Positions 31,361 to 42,592 of a stretch of 64,000 bases of DNA are shown here, in pieces. This DNA comes from Amorphophallus konjac (taxonomy: Eukaryota > Streptophyta > Magnoliopsida > Alismatales > Araceae): NCBI GenBank assembly GCA_022559845.1, contig CM040125.1:291386200-291450199 (forward strand), in the 5' to 3' direction. The notes under the pieces were generated by a model, which was not told the origin of the DNA, searched no databases, and worked only from the letters and a program-made list of their open reading frames with translations. A program made the translations under genes and the position numbers. The first letter of the stretch is position 1; every line of letters starts with the position of its first letter.

Positions 31361-33466
31361 ATTCTCCCCGGGTGGGAGGAACTCGACCCCGTCGAGTAGG
31401 GGTATGGCTGCTCCGGTACTCCGACGGATCTGTCACCGTGCCAAGTAACGTGGGTATGCTCCACTCCAAATGATCGGCACCTGCTCATTCCATATATACT
31501 CGATATGCGCACTGCTATGGCTAAAGGTGGTCACTCCGAAGGGGCACTCTCAAAAGGAAGGAAACAGCTCGAAGACTTACTAGGAATCACCGCTGAGTCC
31601 CTATAGGTGACTGATCCGGATATAGAAGTAAAACCGATCCCATACTCATCAAGTGAGTCTACTCGCTTCACACTCATAAGAGAACGACACGAGCTTGCAT
31701 AAGACACATGCAGACTCACCATGCACTGACACATGAATGAAAATCACACAAACAATCGACTCAAAATCACCACACAAACAAACCACACAAAAAAACACAC
31801 TGACTCAACTATGACCCTAGACACACCTAATGTTAGTCCGACCCGTACATGGGTGACGGCGGACCAGGACACCCGAATATGTGCCATGCATACACTAGAT
31901 GTACTCGATGCTTGACGGAATGGATGACTCCTAGACACCCTAAGATGTACCAATCATGCATTGGCGACCTATGGGATTTGGGTGGGGAAGGACTAGGAGA
32001 TCCAAAACTACCCTCGTCATCATCCCTAGATGTAGAGACGGCGTGCCGACTAGGCCGAGGGGTATGAGTGGAATAGTGAACTCTTCGGAAGAGGAGGAGA
32101 GAATGTGATAGCTCGGGAGCTTCACTAGTGGAGGGGTCAAAAGGGTCGAAGAAGGTGTGACCCCATGGAGTGGGTTCCAACATGACATGGTCCCAATCGT
32201 GAAATTCTTGAAGGTGCGGGTGGTCACCTTCCTCCGTCATGGTAGATGGGACCGTGTATAGGAAATATGACTCCTCCCTCAGAAGCAAAGTCATGAAGTC
32301 GGGCTCATCCGGTAGCGGGAGAAGTAGAAGAACCTCCGTGTGCACTCAGAGGCAATGGACCCTATGGCCGGATGGGTGAAGCTAAGACTAGCGGGTTGGT
32401 CAAAGCCTCGGGCCAAAAGATGCGTCAACTCCCATTGTGAATCTAATCCCATGACAAGATCATCCAACGTATCAACATGGTGACGAGATTGAAATGTGGT
32501 ATGGAATGAGTTGACCGGCACTAGTGGTAGTGTGGGGTCCATTGATGGGAAGGGATATGGGACCAAGCCATCCTTGAGCCAACTAAGAAGTGGCTCGGCT
32601 ATGAAAAGCGTACCCGTTAGAAATACGGGTGGCTCGGGCCTTGGTGGTTCCCACTTTGATGGTTTCGAATGAAGACCGGAGGTAGATAACAATGGAGCAT
32701 CCATGGGTGGTGGAGTAGCTTGTGTCCTTTCCCACCAATCCGAAATCATTTTCTTTATTTCCTCTAAGGAGCGGGTTGGAGGAGGGACCTTGGGGTGGAC
32801 TAGCTCCTTAACTCTCGGCTCGGGTGTGGGCCTAGGCTCAGTTATAAGCGGGACTTCCACTCGGTTGGAGGTGCTTGAGTGGGTTGGGATGGGAGTGCCA
32901 AGGGGAGGTTGGTTGGTGGTGCATGGGCGGGCCACTAGGTTGGGGTCACTTTGGTGGGCTTGGACGGCGGTGAAAGGGTGGGATTGGGTAGAGGTGTGGC
33001 CCACTTGACTGTGGGTGAGTTGGTGGGGTTGGTGAGTGGAATGACCTCCGTGGTTGGAGGTAGGTGGGCGGGGAACGTAGGCCCTCCTAAGCACTCTCTT
33101 CATTTCCCACCATGACTCGATGGGCCTTAGATTCCTATCCTCCCTCCAATATTTGATGTCCCTCCAAGTTGCAGCGGCTTCACCAAAAAGTCACCTTTTG
33201 GCAACATCGACTTGCATGGGCCCGTACATGATGTACACCTCGAAGTAATCATCCATAATGGCTTCCCATTCTAGATAGACACTCGGGTCATCGGACCCGT
33301 AGAAATCCCGGGTTTCGGGCCTCGTGGGGTGGTTCGGGTGGTCCTTCCATTTGAGATAGTATCGCCACCATCCGGGAGTTTGGGACTCCATGGGACACGG
33401 GGAAACTAGTGGATGGCCATGCCGACACTCGGACCAAAACACTAGACACGACACTAGGTAATGCAA
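31361..33466 (-). pseudogene. GATAC element gag-like gene with integrase-tail remnant
   Basis: The minus strand opens with a gag-like segment (WWRYYLKWKDHPNHPTRP, YLEWEAIMDDYFEVYIMYG). A TGA at 33193-33191 precedes LFGEAAATWRDIKYW, and the frame 33103-32291 is Pro/Ser/Thr-rich. A frameshift near 32330 leads to 32345-31833 with acidic and Pro-rich text ending HIFGCPGPPSP. Near 31640, DEYGIGFTSISGSVTYRD lines up with EEYGVSPTFNVADLVPYR of the dimer's integrase tail. No pol catalytic motif is present. Either ATG 33466 or 33391 could be the start. Confidence 0.65.
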
Positions 33467-33760
33467 AGTTGGAATGCACTAACTAATGCACACTAAGGAC
33501 CCTAGACGTAAACCAAGACTCGGTACGGGGCGGAGACAATCGACCCGAAGGTCACTCGCACAAGTGTGCGGCCTTCCCGATAGGCGTAACCTAACGGTCG
33601 GACAACACCTTTTTATATACCGAGTAAAGGGATGTATGCGACCCAAAAATGACTCTTTTTGTTGTTTTAAAATATGATGATCCTAAACACGACTTAGACC
33701 GACTAATGACTACATGACACTCTTTTTTTTTTTTGAATGCAAACACCCTAGACTCAACCG

Positions 33761-33772
33761 GCTCTGATACCA
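33761..33772 (-). other. Primer binding site of the GATAC element
   Basis: Minus strand TGGTATCAGAGC, three bases from the LTR at 33776; initiator-Met tRNA type. Confidence 0.9.
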
Positions 33773-33775
33773 AAT

Positions 33776-35950
33776 TGATGCGGGACGAGACACGGACACG
33801 GTAAGCTCACGATCGTCCCTTGATGAGGGAAGCGTTGGACGTGCACGGTTGAGAAACCGGCAAGAGCTAGGGTGGTCGGCTCGCACTTTCGTGCCCGGAT
33901 CGGGTCACGGGACGGTCTCGCTCACTCTCTCGCAGCAACGGTGATATGAAATTATAACGAGCTAGGTCCTAAAACATGCTCTCTAGCAGTGGCATAAACA
34001 AGCATATATGAAATAAGCGAAATGCCAAGTGTAGGAGCGAATACGATACCTCCACGCGCCCGGCGTGGGGACGACGGACCCGGCCGATCTCGCACTCCTG
34101 GGACAGTTATTATATAAAGATTACAGCAATGATGTAAAGCCCACTGCACGCAGGGAGGTAAAGGGCGACACAATGGAGCCCGGGACGGCCGATTTCGGGT
34201 TGACGGGCGGCTTTCCGCGTAGCTTCGGCAGCACCCGAACTAATGGCGGTGGGGCCCACGTGCTGTCCGAAGGGGCCGTGTGGGACCCGGGTCACCGCTG
34301 TGGTGGGGGACACTGATGGAAGCGATCCCCGAGCTGGCGGCACGCTGGAATGACGATCGGAGGCCGGGCGGCTCCGGCCGGCACCCGTCGGGAAAACTTC
34401 CCACGGATCTGCAGTTTCTGGTTTTCAGCGCGCTGTCCGGCGAGAACGGACGCTGAGATCAGATCCGTTGTCGGATTGACACGAAATTAGCGCCGTTGGA
34501 AAGCTGACTCGAAGTACTTAAATGTAGGCCTAGAGATCTGGCCTGGATCTTCGCTGATCTGGACTTATGAAATTTACAACCTCCTGTTGTACAGTAACTG
34601 AACACTCAGATCTACAGAGCTGATCTCTGATAACTGCCGTTGACCGCTAGGAGGACCTTGGATTCAGACTTTGACTTCTTCATGAAAGTTGTAGCATGTT
34701 GAGTTGGGAAGATGGAAAAGTTGGTTTGGACACGTTTGGATGTGTCTATGAATTTCTATGATTTGTTTACTGGAAGAAGGTCGAATCTGAGATCTGGTTG
34801 GAGGTACTGTAGCTCCGGTAGAACATGAATTTTGAAAAATAGGTAAAAGACTCAAAAAAAATTAATAAAAATGGTGGTGGTAGGTAAAACTGGAAAGAAA
34901 CCCCAGTTAAATTGGGAGGGTAAAATAAATTCAAAAGGGTGGTAGAAGGGGACGAACTCAAAGGTTCTGTCACTGTAGATAGAGACAGATCGGATTTGAG
35001 TTTTTGGAATGAACGAAGTGGAAACAATATGAAACGGGGGAATGTGGAGCTGAATTTTTTTGTGGGGAAGGGTCTATAAGGTAGGAACCAACCCTCAAAA
35101 TTTGAAGTCGATCTGAACTCGTGGCTGACTTGAAGAATTTCCGAGCTTCACCTCTATCCAGCAAGACAGAACACCGAAATTGATCCCGTGGCGGCTCGAA
35201 GGCGGCACGAACGGTGGCGGCAGCGGCACCGGTGATGATCAGAGGTTGAGAGGGGATGAAGGGAGGTAGAAACACTCTAGATCTGGGGTTGAAGGTGGAA
35301 GAACAGCAGGGGGAGGAGAGAGGGGCGCCCCAAGCTCCAAGAGACTCAACAATTTTCTGATTTTTTCATTGAATTTCTTATGAAAATACAACATTATATA
35401 TGACTCCAATCAAATCTAATATGGACCCTTGGATCAAGGGTTGGGGATTGAATGGCTGAGATGAGGTGTGAATAACACACCAAATACAATTGTTTAATCC
35501 ACCTTGACCATCTCCATTCAACCTTAGACTAATTACATTCAAACTCCACCTAATACACACCAACCAAGCCACCAAGCCTAATAAGGCCAAAGAAGCTTGC
35601 GCCCCCCTTCATGGGCCAAGGCCATTCATGGGCCAAGAGCAACCTAATAGCTCATGCTAGGCATGGGCTCTTCCCACTTAGTTGGCCCATGAGGAAGTGT
35701 AACCCAAGTTGGGCCTTAAGTGCATTAGTGACCCATTAGACACCTAATGACCCAATATGGCATAAGCTCCTTAATGGACTCTACTAATGGCAACCTAGCC
35801 ATTGACTCTACATTACAAATGGCCCATTGGCTTGATATAAGTCTTACAAGGAGCCCAAATAAAAGAAATCACACAATTACAATCTTATACAAGCCATAAC
35901 ACACAAATACACTTCACCCGTGTATGGAAATCGCCTTTGATGCCCCATCA
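33776..35950 (-). repeat. 5' LTR of the GATAC element
   Basis: Near-identical partner of 29187-31360, with the TATATAA box at 35400-35394 on the minus strand. Differences between the two LTRs are scattered single bases, so the insertion is fairly recent. Confidence 0.9.
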
Positions 35951-36496
35951 GATACGCTGGTTCACCGATCAGACGCCGGGCGGCTCTGATCATCACTTGT
36001 CGGAGTTGCTGCCCACGGATCTGGATGGTTGTTTCGGACCCGTGCGCCCCTACGAAATCTGCTGCTGCGGTCACTCCCGGTGTCGAATCGACGCCCAAGA
36101 GGTACCATTGGAAATCTGACTTCAAATCCTTCAATCAAAAAAATCTCAGCTCCTGATTATTCTGGAGTTGGGAGCAAAAATTCTCAGAGTGAACCCCTAT
36201 CCAGCAAAATAGAACTTGGACAGCACTTCAGAAGGATGCTCGCGGTGGCTCGTTGGCGGCACGAACGGCGGCGGTGGCGACAGAGATAGAAATCAGAGGT
36301 GGAGGGGCTAAGATAGAAGGGGTCTATACCCTGAAATGCAGAAGGTGGAGGGAGGAACCAGAGGGGGAGAGAGAGGGGCGCAGGTTTGCTCCTTGGCAAT
36401 TCAACAATTTCTTCTCATTAATTCACATAAAATGTTGAAATACAAGTATTTATATGAAATGGAAAATGACTCAAAATACCCTCAGATCTAAGGTTA
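35951..36496 (-). repeat. LTR X, right part
   Basis: Starts with the second GATAC copy and carries on LTR X (GGCGGCACGAACGGCGGCGG tract near 36255, TATAAATA on the minus strand near 36450). It is cut at 36497 by the giant element G2. GGTTA at 36492-36496 is the likely left target duplication of G2. Confidence 0.7.
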
Positions 36497-38999
36497 TGTT
36501 GACACCTGAAATAACTGAGAATAAAGATGAGACCAAAGAGAAGATTGAACCATACATGAAGCTCTCATAGATTCCTGCAAAGCCAGAATTACAAAATAGT
36601 CGTCCCTAAAGTTGCCACCCGGCTGAAGCCCTTCCCGGTCAAGCTGATGTCCGGTATTGTCGTCGCTCAGATAACAGTACTGATGAAGAACTGCGGTCTA
36701 CTAACTGATGAAAATATCCAGAAATATTCTGATAAGACTATGTCAACTCACTAATCAACCTTCACCTGTTCTGATAGGCTCGAAGGACTCACAAATGAAA
36801 AGGCAGGTTATATGTCTTTGATAGTCCAGACTTGATAACGAGGGAGTTCAAGATATTAAAGCCCAAATGGGCTCACTAAGGTGGAACCGGGAAATCCTCA
36901 CAAGGTCCAATGCCCATAGGGGCATCGGGAATCCTCCTCGGTTGACAAGGGCGCGCCGGGAAGTAATCTTCGGCGCGCCGGGAAGGGTCATGCCGAGAGG
37001 GGGGCTGCTGTGCCTATAAAATCCCCCCCTTTGTTCATCTCGAAAAGAAGGAGGACATACAGAGACAGAAAGGGCAAGAAGAAAAGAAAGCAAGGGAGAA
37101 GAAAAAAAGAGCGAAGAGAGGCATCTCCAGATAGCCAGATAAAAAAAAGAGAAGAGAAGAAAAGCTGCTGCGAGGTCGGAAGGAAGGAGAAGGTGGGGTG
37201 CTAGGGGAGGGAGAGGAGTTAATGCTCCACCCTCCCCTTCCCTTTATTGCCGTCGTCCCTTCCTGCTTCCCTTTCTTTTTGATGTATAAGCTTCGATTCC
37301 GTTTTTCGCTTTCGAAGTGAAGAGATCTCCCTATTGTCGAGGAGATAGAGTATTAGTCTATTTTTTCTTCCCTCCGTCCCCTTTGTTCTATGAATGATGT
37401 AAACGATGAAACAGTGAAATGAAACTCCACGGTTGTTCTGATGAAATGGTTTTGGTTGGCCCTCTTCTCCCTGTGCTCACTCTCTCGGAATGTATGTTAT
37501 CCCCCGCATACATTAATTGCTCGGATGCTTAGAATTCCAGTGATTTCTTGTGCCTATATGCATGATTGTTTCAGATGGGAAGGAGGTAACAGAGCCCCGA
37601 TCCTTACCGTGGATCTTTGGGCTTTGTCCCTCTCTCTCCCTCGACGACATCGATGATTTAAACGTTGCGAAGTCCATAGTCCTCTCGAGTTTCCTAAGTC
37701 ATTGGGGCCATTACAGGGATCAGAGACAGTCATCTCTTGATCTCCTGGATGGTCGGCGATATGAATGGCATAAAGCCTGTTGCAGAGGGTTCGGACGCCT
37801 GGTGACTTCAATCCCTCGAATCCCTTCTAACCATGTGACTCCTTGATGTTAATCTGGTAACTTGGTAGAGCCCTCGGCCCCTTCCTTGTTTGCATCCTAA
37901 AACCCCCTAGCCGTTACCTGAATCCCAAGAAAAATCCCCAAAACAGAGCACCGTAGAACCCCACAAACCTCCACAAACCTTTTCGGCGCCATGAATAGCT
38001 CCCGGCGCGACCCGCACCGGGAACCTCACGCTGAGAGCTCCCTCCTCCTTCTTTAAAACCATGCCGAGAGCTTCATGCCGAGAAACCATTCCCCCGCGCC
38101 GGGAACCTCACGCCAAGAGCTCCCTCCTCTTTCTTTAAACCATGCCGGGAACCTCATGCCGAGAACCCATTCCCCCGCGCCGAGAAGCCTGCCTATGCTC
38201 GTTATAGCCATGCCGAGAGCCTCTCCTCCTCTGCCCAATCCTTGAGCACCCTGCCACACTAATCTGAGGGATATCTGCAGGTCACAGGGTACACCACATT
38301 TAATAAATAAACGGGGAACCATACCCAACATCACACCGTGCCAGGGCCCAGTGCCTTTCTCTTTCGGTTTTCATCCCGGCACTCCGTGGATGATCACCTA
38401 TTTCCCCTTGGGCATGTTCCAAGTTGAGGGGAGATGTTGCCGAAATCTAATCCAATGTCATCAACCCCGATGAGTCAAGGGGGTGTCTCCGATACACTTC
38501 CCATCCGGCTCCATCTTCGGGGGAAACTATTTGGAGCATCCGGTCAAGTGGAAGTGTCAAAAGGGAATATCCTAATGATTAGCCGAATTTCATCCCGCCA
38601 CTGCGTGGATGGTCTTCTATCCTTACCCGGTATGGCTCAAAGTTAAAGGTTGTGCAGCCGGATTTAGTCCGTTGAACTAAATAAATCTGCCCTCCATTCG
38701 TCCTCTTCCATAAGCATGAAGCCTTTATTTCGCACATTAGTATTTTGACTGCCTTCTGAGGCCTCCTATTTTGGCGTTTAATCAAGGGTTGTCCTTCTTA
38801 GGAAGGGCGTAATTAACGTCATAGCCTTTATGGTATGGCGGACTTTTGGTCCCGACTCGGACTTCACAATCGACTGATCAAGTCAAGTCGAGCGCATAAT
38901 GAAATCGTCACACATGTGACTAGCACGCCTAATAAACCAAATTAATAAATAAATAAAAACAAAATTAAAATAGAGGAGAAAAAAAATCCCCCGTCCACA
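36497..38999 (+). repeat. 5' LTR of G2 (2503 bp)
   Basis: Starts TGTTGACACC and ends CCGTCCACA, giving short inverted ends (TGTTGAC / GTCCACA). U3 is about 520 bp, then a TATA box, a purine-rich leader (37040-37170) and a GC-rich stretch with repeated GCGCCGGGAA/GCCGAGAG words (37985-38225). It matches 61805-64000 along its first 2.2 kb. Confidence 0.9.
37014..37021 (+). promoter_or_regulatory. TATA box of the G2 5' LTR
   Basis: CTATAAAA after a run of GGCGCGCCGGGAAG motifs; the same sequence stands at 62334-62341 in the 3' LTR. Transcription of gag-pol would start about 30 bp downstream. Confidence 0.65.
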
Positions 39000-39003
39000 A
39001 GTC

Positions 39004-39020
39004 TGGCACGCCCGGTGGGA
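39004..39020 (+). other. Primer binding site of G2
   Basis: TGGCACGCCCGGTGGGA, four bases after the LTR end. The leading TGG pairs with the CCA end of a tRNA. I cannot name the tRNA with certainty. Confidence 0.65.
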
Positions 39021-39115
39021 CCTATCTCCCTTCATCTCTACGCCAAAATAGGAGGCCCAGTGGGCCCCCCCTCAAATTTTTGATTCCGTGCTTTCTCTAT
39101 TTTCAAGAAGCTACG

Positions 39116-42100
39116 ATGACGGCTGGAATCATGTCTGTATGCTTTGATCAACAAGCGGTCGATGTGCATGTTCGAGAAGGCTACCTGGCGGTACCTCTTT
39201 CATTCGGATCGATGCCGCCTGCTGTCGGGATGCCCAACTGCCTGGGCCTCATCTTCACTGACTTGCTCGAGATTGACAACCAGGAGCAAAAGACTGTTGT
39301 CGAGACATTGCCGCAAGCTACCAGCCCCAAAATGAGCCAGGTGATGCAGGATACTCCTGAGGTCGTGGCCTGCTTCGTCCATCACGAGGTGAAAAGGGGC
39401 ACATCCTCTGCTGCTGGAAGAAGGAGGAGATCCGACAGGAGAGCCCGACCCACTGCTGCGGGTCGTCGGATATCCAACTCAGGAAAGACAATGCTGATTG
39501 GAGATGTCCGGGTAAACCTCAGTGGTTGCCCAAGGGCGGTCAAGCCGGACGTGATCGTCCCGATGGTGCCTACTACCAACAGGTTCCGGGTACTAGCTGC
39601 CAGGAGGGTCGACATGAAAGAGGAGGATAGAAAGCCACTGGCACCAAAGCCGCCCAAGTTCAGGCAGATCTGGCGGCCGAAGAAAATCCAGAGCTGGGTC
39701 CCAGCTCGAGAGGAAGAGAACATTGCTGATACCACTGTTACCCGCTTCAGGGCAGGAAGCAGAAGAGAAGAAGGAAAAGACATAAGAAATACTGTTGTTG
39801 TTCACCCCAGGGCTTGGGGTAGGAGAGATGAGAAAGAGAATGAAGGAAGAAATCTGACTACTATCCGCCCCAGGATGAGGGGCAGAAGATATGAGCAGGA
39901 GGAAGACCTCACGGTCACCCACCCCATGGCTGGGGGCAAAAGATGGGAAAGGAAGAATTATGCTGCTGCTGCCAACCGCTGCCAGGATGGGAGTAGAAGG
40001 TTCACGGAGGAGGAGGAAATGAGAATAAGCGAACCAGTCGCTGCTGCCACTCTAAGAAGACCAAGAGCCTGTGCCAGACAGGCCGATATATTCAAATACT
40101 GCAGAGCCGAGCACTTTACTGCTCAGGTGGAGAGACTGGCTTATCAGCAGAAGAGTCGGGAAAGATTGATGCTCCAACCAGAGCCACGAAGGCACAATCA
40201 AGAGGAGATGAAACAAGTGGCTCAAGACTACTTTCACTACCTGGGGAACTCCGCCCTCGGGCAGCAAAGATTATCCCGTGCCTTGGGCACCATGGATGAA
40301 GAAGAAAAAGAAACCCTTCAAGAAGTGATGCTCGGAGTCTCCTCCTCCGATTCCAATGATTATGAAGAAGGCCACAGAGCCGGGTATGGGAAAGAAGACC
40401 TGCATAGGGAAGAAGCTAGAGAAAGAATATCAGTCTTTGACCGGCTCAAATACCCCGATCAGGTGAGAAGGAAAGTCCACAGGCAGAGGGAAAAGATGCA
40501 GATCTTTGCCTGCAATATGGCCGGGCTTGTCAAAGGGCAGGATATGCTACCGACACAGCCAGATGAACTGCTCAGACTGGCAACCAGACCAGGTCCCGTC
40601 ACAAGGAGAAGTCAGGCGGCCAAAGATAAAATGAAGACTGATGATGAAGTCCGCAAGATCACCACTATGACAGTTAATGTGGTGACAGCAGAAGATGAAG
40701 ATAATCCCTTCGTCGATGATGCTGAAGGGACTTCAGAAGATCTACAGATCCCGTAAACCCTGGATCCCATGATCCAGATGATGTTTAGAAGATATCAACA
40801 AGAGATCAATGCTCTCAGAAGATAGCTAAATGAGAGGCATGAAGCTACACCGGTCTCCAAGCAAGCCGAGCCTATGGGGCAGACTGCCAGCTCAACCGAA
40901 ATGGCTGTTCCAGCTAATCCTCTCCCGGCTGATAAGGGCAAAGCATCGAGCCAACCCGTTCTGCAGCAGACGGTAGCTCAGCCCTCTGTATCTCAGACGC
41001 AGCCTATCGCGCCGGCCTTGCGCGCAACTGTGATGACAACTCCATACAGTCAGCAACAAGCTCACTTCTTCTCGGAAAACATAGATTCAGCCATAGCCCA
41101 GAAGCTGATGATTGAAAAGATTGTGGAGATGAAGCTGTCTGAAAAGACTGGTGATGATGCTAGTACCTACGATGTGTACAGGGTACCGTATCCTCCCCAG
41201 TATGCTGTTAAGAGACTACCGCCAAGCGTCAGTAAGCCGCCGAAGTTTGAGAAATTTAATGGCCAGGGCTCTCCCAGGGAGCACATAGCTTACTATACCA
41301 CAATTATGGGTGATTTGGCAGCTGATGAAGCTTATCTGCTTAAGTTCTTCGGCTCATCCCTCACCGGGATAGCCTTTGAATGGTATTCAAGCCTGCCGAC
41401 TGGGTCAGTGACCGATTGGCCTGATATGCAAAGAAAGTTCCGCGATAGATTTCACGTCACGGAAAGAGAAATTACAATAGCAGAACTATATGCAACCAGG
41501 CAAAAGCAAGATGAAACAGCACTAGACTACATCAAAAGGTGGAGGAACTTAGCTATGAGATGCAGAAGACCTCCTCATCAGGAAGATGCAGTGCAAATAT
41601 GTAAGCAGAGCCTCAGGAGAGAGGTACTGGAAAAGATGATTGGTGCATATGTCAGAACATTTGACCGGCTGAACAATATAGTGGCGGAGGTCGAGACGTT
41701 CCTGTCTAAGCATCCGACGGCCAATGCTCCAACTGTGCCGAAAGGGAAATCTAATGATCGACGACCATCGCACTCTAAGGCCAACACCGTCGATTTCAGA
41801 ACCTTCGAGCAACAGAAAGGGAAGAAGGGGGCAGATGAAGCTCCCCCGCCAGCAGACACAGCAGAAAGTAAAGATAAGGTCTCTCCGAGAAACAAAATGA
41901 GAAAGCCGTACTCTTTCCCGAAAGATAAGACAGCCGCACTATTCAACTGGGCATACAAGTTCAACAAGGTAACATTGCCTGAGCCAAAGAGACCCGAGGA
42001 CGCGGCAAAGAAAGGTGATCCACTGTTCTGTCCATATCACCGTGCGCTGGGGCACGCAATTGAAGATTGCTACGTCTTCAAAGATATTATGGAAGGCATG

Positions 42101-42592
42101 GTCAAAAAGGGCGAGCTACAGCTGGGAGATTACCAGGTAGAGCCACCTCGTCCACATGAGCCTCCGGCATTAAAAATGGCCGCCAATATGATTTCAATCT
42201 ACCAGCAGCTACCTAAGGAGGCCGTTGAAGAATGTACCAGGCATACTTATGAAGCTTGCTTCCTCACCCCACTGAAGGATCAGGAAGGATGGCAGATGAA
42301 ACCCATAAAGAACAGAAAGAAGACTCCCGCAGCCAATACCAATGGAGCAGTTATCCGCGGTGTCACACCAAGACCTGAACCGCCTCCAGTAAAGCCAGTA
42401 TGGCGCACCGCTGAGACAGGGCCAGTCATCCGGATCCCCACTCATAACCGGAGAAGACAAGTCCCCCTACCTACACATAAGGAAGTAAGTCCTGCAGCCA
42501 GGCGTTTACAGCAGTATATTAATGGGCTCGATGAATATGAACAGAAAAAGCCCGGGCACCTGCTGGTGAAAGACTGTATACTCTGGGAATAG
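39116..42592 (+). pseudogene. G2 gag with long N-terminal extension
   Basis: One plus-strand frame from ATG 39116 (MTAGIMSVCFDQQAVDVHV). About the first 550 codons form an extension with four imperfect 18-22 residue repeats of a P-R-x-x-G-R-R-x-E type (39735-39960). TAA at 40754 and TAG at 40823 interrupt it; the latter is where ALRRxLNERHE expects Gln. The gag core follows (FEWYSSLPTGSVTDWPDM, RDRFHVTEREITIAELY, QDETALDYIKRWRNLAMRC) and a zinc-knuckle-like box CPYHRALGHAIEDC, form CX2HX4HX4C. TAG at 42590 ends this segment, after which the same frame goes on. It might instead be two proteins with a separate ORF1. Confidence 0.8.

Larger units (their letters stand above)
29187..35950 (-). mobile_element. 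Complete pol-less LTR element (GATAC element), nested in LTR X
   Basis: LTRs 29187-31360 and 33776-35950 (2174 and 2175 bp, nearly identical), body 31361-33775, initiator-Met primer site, purine-rich end CACCCGGGGAGAAT before the 3' LTR, and perfect 5-bp duplications. The body has a gag-like head, a Pro-rich middle and a trace of the integrase tail but no protease, RT or RNase H. It is the same type of element as the dimer, though from a different family. Confidence 0.9.

Noticed and set aside
37985..38190. E2F-type sites in the GCGCCGGGAA words
   Set aside because: They resemble but do not match the usual TTTSSCGC consensus (GGCGGGAA), so I do not call them.
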